5,374 nucleotides of DNA from Verrucomicrobiales bacterium (GCA_003517285.1 DPAW01000356.1:1-5374), one strand, 5' to 3'. Positions 1 to 5,374 are shown, numbered from the stretch's first letter. A program made the numbers and translations. Notes: a model not told the origin generated them from the sequence alone.

Positions 1-252
1 ATGAGCGAACGCATCGCTGAGTTGATGCTGGAAAAGAAGAACCTCAACGCCAACGTCGATTTCTACTCGGCCACCGTCTACTACTCGCTGGATATCCCCA
101 CTGACCTGTTCACGCCCATCTTCGCCATCGCGCGGACGGCCGGTTGGACCGCCCACATGATCGAGCATCTGGACGGCAACCGCCTCATCCGGCCGCGCGC
201 CCAGTACGCCGGCGACGAAGGCAAACCGTGGGTGCCGCTCGGTGACCGTTAG
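1..252 (+). CDS. gltA: Citrate synthase, C-terminal fragment (5' end outside window)
   Basis: This is the last 83 residues of citrate synthase, which condenses oxaloacetate with acetyl-CoA to give citrate at the TCA-cycle entry. The reading frame is open from base 1. The ATG at base 1 is almost certainly an internal Met, because complete citrate synthases are about 370-430 residues. The segment NVDFYSA (18-24) carries the catalytic Asp (residue 20 here, equivalent to Asp362 of E. coli). IARTAGWTAH (43-52) carries the active-site Arg at 45, and IRPRAQY (63-69) supplies the citrate/CoA-binding arginine region. The ending, with RPRAQY and then a VPL-type tail, looks more like the short CitZ-type enzymes than E. 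coli GltA. A 2-methylcitrate synthase cannot be excluded from this fragment. It lies upstream of sucCD, consistent with a TCA gene block. The stop is TAG at 250-252. Confidence 0.93.
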   Translation: MSERIAELMLEKKNLNANVDFYSATVYYSLDIPTDLFTPIFAIARTAGWTAHMIEHLDGNRLIRPRAQYAGDEGKPWVPLGDR

Positions 253-290
253 CGGCAGGCGATAAAAAGCGCACAAATTTCTTGAACGAC

Positions 291-327
291 CGGAGCCCTT
301 GCCGCAAGACAGGGGCTCCGATTTTTT
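291..327 (+). terminator. Terminator or attenuator hairpin between gltA and sucC
   Basis: CGGAGCCC (291-298) pairs perfectly with GGGCTCCG (313-320). The stem can extend by a G-U and a U-A pair to about 10 bp around a 10-base loop. A T-rich tract (ATTTTTTAT, 321-329) follows directly, which is the classic Rho-independent terminator layout. Inside the loop, CTTG/CAAG (298-301/305-308) offers a competing small stem. It sits 38 bases after the gltA stop and ends only about five bases before the sucC ATG at 332. It could therefore end the gltA transcript, or act as an attenuator or leader structure for sucC. I saw no convincing sigma70 promoter in 253-331. Confidence 0.8.
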
Positions 328-331
328 ATCC

Positions 332-1534
332 ATGAATCTGCACGAATATCAGGCCAAGGAACTTATGCGGCGCCACGGCGTGCCCGTCCCCGCCGGCGAA
401 CCGGCCACCTCGGTTGAGGAAGCCAAGGCGGCAATCGAAAAACTGTTTGGCGAAGGCCATCAACGCGTGGTGGTGAAAAGCCAAATCCACGCCGGCGGCC
501 GCGGCAAAGGCACGTTTAAGGACGGCTTCCAAGGCGGCGTGCATTTGGCCGACAGCGTGGAGGATGCCACCGCCAAAGCGGAGGCGATGTTCGGCAATGT
601 ACTCGTCACCAAGCAAACCGGCGAGGAAGGCAAGCAGGTCAACCGCCTGCTCATCACCTCCTGCCAGGAAATTAAGAGCGAATTTTACTGCGCCGTGCTG
701 CTCGACCGCGCGCTGGGCAAGCCGATCATCATGGCCAGCTCCGAAGGCGGCATGGATATCGAAGAAGTGGCCGAAGCCACCCCCGAAAAGATCATCAAAG
801 AAACCGTGGACCCCGACCTCGGGCTGCAGGCTTATCAGGGCCGCAAGATCGCCATCGCCCTCGGCCTGCGCGGCAAGCTCATTGGCCAATGCGGCCGATT
901 GTTGCAGGGCCTCTACGCCACCTGGGCTGGTTGTGATGCTTCCATGGTGGAAGTCAACCCGCTGGCGCTCATTGAAAATGAAGACGGCACCGAGGCCGTG
1001 GTGGCGCTGGACGCCAAGATGTCCATCGATTCCAACGCCATGTTCCGCCACGCGGACATCACTGAGATGCGCGACCTCACCGAGGAGGATCCGCTGGAGG
1101 TTGAAGCCGGCAAGTTCGACCTGAACTACATCAAGCTCGACGGCAACATCGCCTGCCTCGTCAATGGCGCCGGCCTAGCGATGTCCACCATGGATGCCAT
1201 CAAACACTACGGCGGCGATCCGGCCAACTTTCTCGATGTCGGCGGTGGAGCCACGCAGGAGCAGGTGAAGGCCGCATTTGAAATCATCCTGAGCGATCCA
1301 TCGGTCAAGGCCATTCTCATCAACATTTTCGGTGGCATCATGAACTGCAACACCATCGCCGAAGGCGTGGTGGCAGCCGCCAAGGAAACCGACCTTAAGC
1401 TCCCGCTCGTGGTGCGCCTCGAAGGCAACAACGTCGAAGCCGGCCGGCAAACGCTGGCCAAATCCGGGCTCGCCCTCATCACTGCCAGCAGCCTGGCTGA
1501 GGCCGCACAGAAATCCGTCGAAGCCGCCAAATAA
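332..1534 (+). CDS. sucC: Succinyl-CoA synthetase (ADP-forming) beta subunit
   Basis: This is the beta subunit of succinyl-CoA ligase, which with SucD converts succinyl-CoA, NDP and phosphate to succinate, CoA and NTP in the cytosol. It is 400 residues long, against 388 in E. coli. The ATG at 332 gives the invariant family N-terminus [11 protein letters not shown]; an in-frame TTG at 299 would add 11 non-family residues encoded by the hairpin. The ATP-grasp domain spans about 1-240, with the nucleotide-binding [12 protein letters not shown] (49-60) and the metal ligands Asn209 (VEVNPL) and Asp227 (ALDAK). The ligase/CoA domain follows, with [14 protein letters not shown] (271-284), LDVGGGA (301-307), NIFGGI (331-336) and LEGNN (363-367). 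Pro20, as in E. coli, fits ADP/ATP rather than GDP/GTP preference, though that is an inference. There is no Shine-Dalgarno sequence: a T-rich tract and TCC directly precede the ATG. It is followed by sucD after 9 bases. Confidence 0.97.
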   Translation: MNLHEYQAKELMRRHGVPVPAGEPATSVEEAKAAIEKLFGEGHQRVVVKSQIHAGGRGKGTFKDGFQGGVHLADSVEDATAKAEAMFGNVLVTKQTGEEGKQVNRLLITSCQEIKSEFYCAVLLDRALGKPIIMASSEGGMDIEEVAEATPEKIIKETVDPDLGLQAYQGRKIAIALGLRGKLIGQCGRLLQGLYATWAGCDASMVEVNPLALIENEDGTEAVVALDAKMSIDSNAMFRHADITEMRDLTEEDPLEVEAGKFDLNYIKLDGNIACLVNGAGLAMSTMDAIKHYGGDPANFLDVGGGATQEQVKAAFEIILSDPSVKAILINIFGGIMNCNTIAEGVVAAAKETDLKLPLVVRLEGNNVEAGRQTLAKSGLALITASSLAEAAQKSVEAAK

Positions 1535-1543
1535 TTTCTTACC

Positions 1544-2434
1544 ATGTCCATTCTTGTTACTCCTGAAACCAAGTTTCTCGTTCAAGGCATCACCGGCGGC
1601 TTCGGCGGCCGGCACGCCCAGCTGAGCCTCGATTACGGCTCGCAACTCGTTGCCGGCGTCACCCCCGGCAAAGGCGGACAAACCTTTGCCGACACCGTGC
1701 CAATTTACGACAGCGTGACCGAGGCCGTCGCCAAGACCGGTGCCACCGCGAGTGCCATCTTCGTACCGCCACCGTTCGCCGCCGACGCCATCCTCGAAGG
1801 CATTGATGCCGGCCTCGAACTGGTCGTAGCCATTACCGAGGGTATTCCGGTACGAGACATGTTGAGCGTAAAAAAGGTCTTGGACGCCAGTGACACCAAG
1901 CTAATCGGCCCCAACTGTCCCGGCATCGTGACCCCCGGCGAAGGCGATCAATCCCACGGTGGCTGCCGCATCGGCATTGCGCCCGGATACATTCACAAGA
2001 AAGGCAATATCGGTGTCGTCTCCCGTAGCGGCACGCTTACCTACGAAGCGGTTTGGCAACTCACCAGCGCAGGCGTCGGCCAATCCACCTGCGTCGGCAT
2101 CGGTGGCGATCCCGTGCCGGGCATGACCCATCTGGACGTGCTCAAGATGTTCAATGACGATCCGGAAACCGAAGGCATCATCATGATCGGCGAAATCGGT
2201 GGCACCGCTGAAGAAGAAGCCGCCGCTTGGGCCAAAGACAACTGCTCCAAACCCATCGCCGGGTTTATCGCCGGCGCCACGGCGCCTCCCGGCCGCCGCA
2301 TGGGCCATGCCGGCGCAATCGTCAGCGGCGGCAAAGGCACCGCCGAGGCCAAGAAGGCAGCCTTCCGCAAAGCGGGTATCGGCGTGGCCGAAACCCCCTC
2401 AGAAATGGCTGACACGCTGCTGAAAATGATGTAG
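1544..2434 (+). CDS. sucD: Succinyl-CoA synthetase alpha subunit
   Basis: This is the alpha subunit of succinyl-CoA ligase. It binds CoA and carries the phosphohistidine intermediate that passes phosphate to the nucleotide held by SucC. It is 296 residues, against 289 in E. coli. The Rossmann-like CoA-binding domain is N-terminal ([11 protein letters not shown] 14-24, GVTPGKGG 38-45, ITEGIP 97-102, IGPNCPG 121-127). The ligase domain contains [11 protein letters not shown] (159-169), GIGGDPVPG (185-193) and MIGEIGG (214-220, with Glu217). The active-site His255 is in [17 protein letters not shown] (250-266). Between PGE and CRIGI there are about seven extra residues (134-140), which accounts for most of the extra length over E. 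coli. The ATG at 1544 gives the family start MSILV. No Shine-Dalgarno is visible; the nine bases after the sucC stop are TTTCTTACC. It is surely co-transcribed with sucC. Confidence 0.97.
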   Translation: MSILVTPETKFLVQGITGGFGGRHAQLSLDYGSQLVAGVTPGKGGQTFADTVPIYDSVTEAVAKTGATASAIFVPPPFAADAILEGIDAGLELVVAITEGIPVRDMLSVKKVLDASDTKLIGPNCPGIVTPGEGDQSHGGCRIGIAPGYIHKKGNIGVVSRSGTLTYEAVWQLTSAGVGQSTCVGIGGDPVPGMTHLDVLKMFNDDPETEGIIMIGEIGGTAEEEAAAWAKDNCSKPIAGFIAGATAPPGRRMGHAGAIVSGGKGTAEAKKAAFRKAGIGVAETPSEMADTLLKMM

Positions 2435-2456
2435 TCCATCCGTTGCGGATGGATTG
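2432..2456 (+). other. Perfect inverted repeat spanning the sucD stop and next start codon
   Basis: TCCATCCG (2435-2442) is the exact reverse complement of CGGATGGA (2446-2453), with a three-base TTG loop. G-U, A-U and U-G pairs can extend it to about 11 bp (2432-2456). No T-tract follows (the next bases are GCTGCACGG), so it is a poor Rho-independent terminator. The start codon of the downstream membrane-protein gene (ATG, 2449-2451) lies in the 3' arm, and the sucD stop (TAG, 2432-2434) lies at the base. In RNA this would hide the start until a ribosome finishing sucD opens it. It could also serve as an mRNA 3'-end stabiliser for sucCD. Function is inferred. Confidence 0.55.
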
Positions 2457-3267
2457 GCTGCACGGCATCCTAAACCTCATCGGCCTGCTGTTCTGGGTTC
2501 TCTGGCGCGCAGGCACGATGCCCCGCCCCAAACCGGCCAATCATATCGCCGGACCGGTGCCGCGGCAGGGCACGATCTTTAAACACTCGTGGGTGTACCT
2601 GCTGGCATTGATAGGGTTGCTCGTGTTGCGGGCCGTTTTCTATCATCAATTCGGCCCCGGCTTGGACTGGATCCCGTCTCTTCCTCTGCTCCATGAATCG
2701 CCGCATTTCCGAAGCGACTTTTTCCCGCGAGCCTTGGCCTACTCCGTACTGGGCTTTATGCGCTGGCTGGGGGCATTGTATTTTTGCTGGGCTCTGCTCG
2801 CGACTATCAAACCCGAAGCGGACACGGCAAAAATGTGGCGCTCCTTCCTTCGCGCCCAGTTCGGCTGGCTGGGCGGCTTACCGGTCATGATCCTCTGGCT
2901 GGGCGCCATCCTGTTGTCCGCTGGCCTTCACCTACTTGAGTCGGAATGGATGAACCAGGTAGATGTACGCAGTGAAACGGCCACCTTCGCCCAACACCTA
3001 CCGGCCATGGTGGTGCTGGATCTGCGGGCGGCCGTGTATCTCGCCATGGGCGTGCTGATTCTGTATTTGCTGAATTCCTTTGTGTATTTCGGCGAACAGA
3101 ATTTCTGGAAAAATATCGATGCCTCGGGGAAGCGATTACTAGCGCCGCTGTCGCGTTTGCCGTTAGTGGTGGGCAAAGTGGATCTCGCGCCGTTTCTCGC
3201 GCTCGGCCTGATGTACGGCCTGAGTTTTGCCCTGCGGCACACCCAATTGGCGGCTTGGTTGCGCTAA
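2449..3267 (+). CDS. Multi-pass membrane protein with YggT-like C-terminal region
   Basis: This is a hydrophobic 272-residue protein with about six predicted membrane segments, judged by eye at 4-20, 48-66, 95-120, 140-163, 192-214 and 245-263. The C-terminal part resembles the YggT family (PF02325): a hydrophobic segment ending LLNSFVYFG, then GKRLLAPLSRLP (227-238), then GKVDLAPFLALGL (242-254). This matches the family pattern of a 'P(L/I)RR.lP...g.iDlsP' loop leading into a final helix. YggT proteins are usually about 90-190 residues with one or two such repeats, so this one is longer and its N-terminal half is not recognisable. Their role is poorly defined, with links to osmotic stress and to cell-division gene clusters. 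The ATG at 2449 was chosen because it keeps the first helix; TTG at 2443 and ATG at 2518 are alternatives. It starts 14 bases after sucD, without a Shine-Dalgarno sequence, so it may be the third gene of the operon. Its end overlaps tatD by 4 bases. Confidence 0.75.
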   Translation: MDWLHGILNLIGLLFWVLWRAGTMPRPKPANHIAGPVPRQGTIFKHSWVYLLALIGLLVLRAVFYHQFGPGLDWIPSLPLLHESPHFRSDFFPRALAYSVLGFMRWLGALYFCWALLATIKPEADTAKMWRSFLRAQFGWLGGLPVMILWLGAILLSAGLHLLESEWMNQVDVRSETATFAQHLPAMVVLDLRAAVYLAMGVLILYLLNSFVYFGEQNFWKNIDASGKRLLAPLSRLPLVVGKVDLAPFLALGLMYGLSFALRHTQLAAWLR

Positions 3268-4070
3268 CGCAGTCGGGGGAAGAAATCATGTGCGGTCGCG
3301 CAAGTCGCCGCACTGAGCTCCGCCAAACTCACACCTTTTACTTCCGCCACGCGCTCGGCGGTGTGCCGCGTAAACGCCGGCTCACAGCGCTTGCCGCGAT
3401 AAGGCATGGGGGCAAGGAACGGGCTGTCGGTCTCCAGCATGAGTTTATCCAATGGCGTAGCTGCTAAGGTATCGCGCACTTCCTGCGCGTTTTTGAACGT
3501 GGAAATCCCGGTGAAACTAACCAGAGATCCCATATCGATCACCCTCCGCATGCTGGCTGCATCGTCTACGAAACAATGAAACTGACCCCGCACGCGCGCG
3601 GCAAAGTCCGCGAAGATTGCCAGCGTCGCCTCCAACGCCACGCGCTGGTGGATAACCACGTTCAGTTGGAATTCCTCGGCCAATTCCAATTGCTGGCGAA
3701 AGACCGTTTCCTGCTTTGCCTTCCAGCGGGTGTCGTCCTCGGCTGAGCCGCCCTGACTACTGGGCAGGCGATAATGGTCTATCCCCGTTTCCCCAACCGC
3801 CACAACTTTCGGGTGTTCACAGAGAGACCGCAGATTCGGCCGCACATCATCCGGAGCCGGCTCCAAATCGTTGGGATGCCATCCCACCACCGCATATACC
3901 TCCTCATGCTCCTCGGCCAAAGCTACTGCTTCGCGACTGCTGACCAAGTCTGTGCCAATGGTAATCACCCGCGTAATGCCGGCGGCTTGCGCACGCTCCA
4001 AGAGCGCGGAAATTTCATCCGAAAAATCCGGAAAAGTCAGGTGCGCGTGGGTATCGTAAAACGTTTCCAT
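3264..4070 (-). CDS. tatD: TatD-family metal-dependent hydrolase (putative DNase)
   Basis: This is a 268-residue protein of the TatD/YcfH/YjjV amidohydrolase-fold family. These cytosolic TIM-barrel enzymes use two divalent metals, and several members have 3'-5' exonuclease activity on DNA or RNA. All expected metal-site residues are visible: DTHAHL (His8, His10), GETGIDHY (Glu94), VVIHQR (His141), FHCFVDD (His165) and LETDSPFLAP (Asp215). The family hallmark GWHPND is at 63-68. Length matches the usual 255-270. The start at 4070 (ATG on the minus strand) gives METFYDTHAH. The frame is open upstream to 4271, but that would add 67 non-family residues and overlap the divergent gene. An extra polar stretch (about 102-114, with QGGSAEDD) separates the Glu94 strand from the next helix. 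No clear Shine-Dalgarno precedes it. Which of the TatD paralogues it is cannot be fixed from sequence alone. Confidence 0.92.
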   Translation of the reverse strand: METFYDTHAHLTFPDFSDEISALLERAQAAGITRVITIGTDLVSSREAVALAEEHEEVYAVVGWHPNDLEPAPDDVRPNLRSLCEHPKVVAVGETGIDHYRLPSSQGGSAEDDTRWKAKQETVFRQQLELAEEFQLNVVIHQRVALEATLAIFADFAARVRGQFHCFVDDAASMRRVIDMGSLVSFTGISTFKNAQEVRDTLAATPLDKLMLETDSPFLAPMPYRGKRCEPAFTRHTAERVAEVKGVSLAELSAATCATAHDFFPRLR

Positions 4071-4179
4071 CCCGCCGCAGTGTGCCCGGCTAATGCCTCG
4101 GTGACAATCGTTTGAGAATGATCGAGCCTTTACAGGCAAGCCAATCGGGTGCAGGTTGTCGTAGAGCGCAAGGCGATTT
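4071..4179. other. Divergent intergenic region between tatD and the exported peptidase gene
   Basis: This 109-base spacer must hold the 5' signals of both divergent genes. I found no sigma70-type box pair with acceptable spacing on either strand. GTGACA (4101-4106), TTGAGA (4112-4117) and TTTACA (4129-4134) are -35-like on the + strand but lack a matching -10. A short GCCT-TTAC-AGGC hairpin lies at 4126-4137. The only clear signal is AAGG (4170-4173) before the GTG at 4180. Confidence 0.5.
4170..4173 (+). promoter_or_regulatory. Ribosome binding site for the GTG-started peptidase gene
   Basis: AAGG lies six bases before the GTG at 4180, which is good Shine-Dalgarno spacing. It supports this non-ATG start. 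Only five codons upstream in the same frame is a stop codon (TAG, 4162-4164), so no earlier start is available. It contrasts with sucC, sucD and the membrane-protein gene, where no such site is visible. Confidence 0.6.
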
Positions 4180-5208
4180 GTGATTTCCCCCAAAAACATT
4201 TTTTGGCTGTTTCTCTTGAGCGGATGGCTGCTTCCTGTCTCGGGTTCTGCTCTCGATATCACCCGTGCCATGCTTCGCGGTGAAGATTTTCAAACCAGTA
4301 TTTTTGGTGGGCGCTCCCAAGGCTATGCCTTCCCGAAAACCCAGCGATGGGATCCTAAACGCGCGCCCGGCTTTGCCTTGGGCTACGCGGAATTTGCCGT
4401 GCATGATTATGAACTAACCCCAGCCATGATTTACACCGTGAACTTCGGCTTGGCCAATCTTGTGCGCTCGCATCAAACCGTTTTCCAACGCAATGTGGAA
4501 CGCGACTTCCGCGTGCGCTTTCGTATCTTTGGCAAGTACGAGGATTACGAGGAGTATTCGTTGAAAAAATACCGCAAGGAAATCAGCCCCAATCTACTTG
4601 GCTTTTTCAGCCCCGCCACGAAGGAGATAGTCACTTGGAGGCAGAAACCCATCATGAGTTGGCGTTTGGTGCCCACCCTGCTCCATGAAGGGTGTCACGC
4701 CATCATGGACGATATGTTTGGCGAACTGCCTTTCTGGATGATTGAGGGTAGTGCCGACTGGTTGGGCGAAGCCCCCGCTTGGATGCAAAAGGCCGATGGA
4801 CTGCGCAATGACCAGCACGCCCGCTGGGTGCGACTAAACCGCATGCGCCAAAACGGCGACCTGCCCAATCTGAAGACCTATCTGCTCTCCCACGAATATG
4901 AGCATTGGGATAAGATGTTCGATGGCAACATCGGCATGGGCTACGATATCGGCTGGTCGGTCTTTGATTTCTTCATGAAAACCCATCCCCAGGCGATGAA
5001 GTTTCTCGGAGCCGTGGTCAACGACCGCGCCGTGCTCAGCGCCCGCGGCCGCGGCAATGGGCGCCTGGAAGCAGCCTTCGAGCAGGCCATCAACCGCAAC
5101 TGGCAAGGCGGCACGGCGTTACTGGAAAAAGGCTGGCATTCGTGGATCAAAATTAAGGCCGCCGAAGCCGAAAAAGAATTGCTCAAAGCCCGGCAAAAAC
5201 AGCGCTAA
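4180..5208 (+). CDS. Exported HExxH putative zinc metallopeptidase (DUF1570 / peptidase MA-like)
   Basis: This is a 342-residue protein starting at GTG. The N-terminus is a signal peptide: Lys5, a hydrophobic core (7-20), and a likely signal peptidase I site after Gly-Ser-Ala (22-24), so it should act in the periplasm or outside the cell. The catalytic motif is HEGCH (His169, Glu170, His173), followed by LPFWMIEGSADWLGE (183-197). This matches the 'HExxH ... lP.W..EG.A.y' arrangement of DUF1570 and peptidase MA-like gluzincins, with Glu189 as the likely third zinc ligand. A later YDIGWSVFDFFM (255-266) fits the family's conserved 'Y..Gws...fl' helix. The C-terminus (324-342) is a charged Ala/Glu/Lys-rich helix. 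The N-terminal region (25-160) is not assigned. Substrate is unknown. It is divergent from tatD with its own ribosome binding site, and its stop lies in a terminator hairpin, so it is probably monocistronic. No missing key residues are seen. Confidence 0.82.
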   Translation: MISPKNIFWLFLLSGWLLPVSGSALDITRAMLRGEDFQTSIFGGRSQGYAFPKTQRWDPKRAPGFALGYAEFAVHDYELTPAMIYTVNFGLANLVRSHQTVFQRNVERDFRVRFRIFGKYEDYEEYSLKKYRKEISPNLLGFFSPATKEIVTWRQKPIMSWRLVPTLLHEGCHAIMDDMFGELPFWMIEGSADWLGEAPAWMQKADGLRNDQHARWVRLNRMRQNGDLPNLKTYLLSHEYEHWDKMFDGNIGMGYDIGWSVFDFFMKTHPQAMKFLGAVVNDRAVLSARGRGNGRLEAAFEQAINRNWQGGTALLEKGWHSWIKIKAAEAEKELLKARQKQR

Positions 5209-5219
5209 TTGCGCTTTTT
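5195..5219 (+). terminator. Likely Rho-independent terminator overlapping the peptidase stop codon
   Basis: AGCGC (5201-5205) pairs with GCGCT (5211-5215) around a TAATT loop, and the T-run is 5215-5219. Upstream A residues (5195-5199) can pair with the T-run past a single bulged C (5200). The TAA stop (5206-5208) is within the loop. The stem is short, so strength may be modest. Confidence 0.6.
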
Positions 5220-5244
5220 CCTCCCCAATTTTCACCAAAACGGG

Positions 5245-5273
5245 TTGCCATCCACGGCGTTCCCCGCTATTTT
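5245..5273 (+). promoter_or_regulatory. Candidate sigma70-type promoter for the gene starting at 5301
   Basis: TTGCCA (5245-5250) matches the -35 consensus at five of six positions. TATTTT (5268-5273) matches the -10 consensus at four of six, including the key first, second and last bases. The spacer is exactly 17 bases. Transcription would start near 5280, about 20 bases before the ATG. It sits just after the upstream terminator, which is where a new transcription unit is expected. If the organism uses a divergent sigma consensus, this could be chance. Confidence 0.5.
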
Positions 5274-5300
5274 CCCGCCACCCAAACCCCTTTGGATATT

Positions 5301-5374
5301 ATGGCTAAACCTATCTACCACAGCAGTATTGAAGGCGCCCAACACGGCGGCAAGGGACTCGATGGCTTTCTGAA
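5301..5374 (+). CDS. N-terminal fragment of an unassigned protein (3' end outside window)
   Basis: ATG at 5301 opens a frame that stays open for 24 codons and two further bases at the window edge. It encodes MAKPIYHSSI, then GAQHGGKGLDGFL. There is no signal peptide or membrane segment in what is visible. The pattern 'A.P.yHs......GG...d.fl' is reminiscent of the start of small DUF6915-type proteins, but 24 residues are far too few to be sure. A weak GGA (5294-5296) lies four bases before the ATG. It has its own candidate promoter and follows a terminator, so it looks like a separate unit from the peptidase gene. Confidence 0.55.
   Translation, partial: MAKPIYHSSIEGAQHGGKGLDGFL

Noticed and set aside
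1..252. ATG at base 1 as the start of a complete small gene of 83 codons
   Set aside because: The product aligns with the C-terminal end of citrate synthase and starts before the catalytic Asp helix, so the Met is internal and the gene is cut by the window edge.
282..310. TTGAAC at 282-287 as a -35 box of a sucC promoter
   Set aside because: The position 17 bases downstream (305-310, CAAGAC) does not resemble a -10 box and lies within the hairpin.
299..331. TTG at 299 as the start of sucC, adding 11 residues
   Set aside because: The added residues are encoded by the terminator-like hairpin and match no family sequence, whereas ATG 332 gives the invariant MNLHEYQAK start.
326..1051. Long open frame of 241 codons antisense to sucC
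   Set aside because: It lies wholly opposite a well-conserved gene, is rich in His, Gly and Ala as expected from GC-rich antisense codon complement, and matches no family. It is a shadow frame.
1175..1681. Open frame of 168 codons antisense across the sucC-sucD junction
   Set aside because: It is a shadow of two certain genes in GC-rich sequence, with low-complexity composition and no motif.
2443..2448. TTG at 2443 as the start of the YggT-like gene
   Set aside because: It adds only two residues and lies in the hairpin loop; ATG 2449 is the better codon. It cannot be fully excluded.
3290..3313. GTGCGG/CCGCAC inverted repeat near the 3' end of tatD, as a terminator
   Set aside because: The stem is only six bp with a 12-base loop, no T-tract follows on either strand, and it lies inside the tatD coding sequence.
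4126..4137. GCCT-TTAC-AGGC small palindrome in the divergent spacer, as an operator
   Set aside because: A four-bp stem is expected by chance in sequence of this length, and no second copy was seen.
4071..4271. N-terminal extension of TatD to 4271 on the minus strand
   Set aside because: The 67 extra residues have no family similarity, and TatD proteins begin with the metal-binding D(T/S)HxH strand as at 4070. The extension would also overlap the signal-peptide region of the divergent gene.

Overview
This is a GC-rich bacterial chromosomal window dominated by core metabolism. It reads like a member of the Verrucomicrobiota, and perhaps the Pedosphaera-type lineages. That placement is a low-to-moderate-confidence inference. 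It rests on three things: most starts lack a Shine-Dalgarno sequence, the TatD protein carries a polar 'QGGSAEDD' insert, and the window pairs TCA-cycle genes with an exported HExxH protein. No mobile element, CRISPR array, rRNA or tRNA was seen.

Positions 1-2434 form a TCA-cycle block on the + strand. It opens with the C-terminal end of citrate synthase (cut by the window edge). A strong terminator-shaped hairpin follows, with its T-tract ending about five bases before the sucC start codon. Then come sucC and sucD, the beta and alpha subunits of succinyl-CoA synthetase, 9 bases apart. Both subunits keep their active-site residues. SucD has an apparent seven-residue insertion after the NCPG/PGE segment.

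Positions 2449-3267 encode a multi-pass membrane protein, 14 bases after sucD, whose C-terminal part resembles the YggT family. A perfect 8-bp inverted repeat covers the junction and includes its start codon. This gene converges on tatD (3264-4070, - strand), and the two stop codons overlap in four bases.

From the 109-base divergent gap (4071-4179) a GTG-started gene runs to 5208. It encodes an exported protein with an HExxH zinc-peptidase motif and a downstream glutamate (DUF1570 / peptidase MA-like architecture). Its stop codon lies in the loop of a likely terminator hairpin. A good sigma70-type promoter candidate (5245-5273) then precedes the first 24 codons of a further gene that runs off the window.

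gltA and sucCD act in one pathway: oxaloacetate plus acetyl-CoA to citrate, and later succinyl-CoA to succinate with nucleotide triphosphate formation. The membrane protein, TatD and the exported peptidase have no evident functional link to that pathway or to each other. I did not find a clearly novel multi-gene system. The most interesting signals are the RNA-level structures at the gene junctions.
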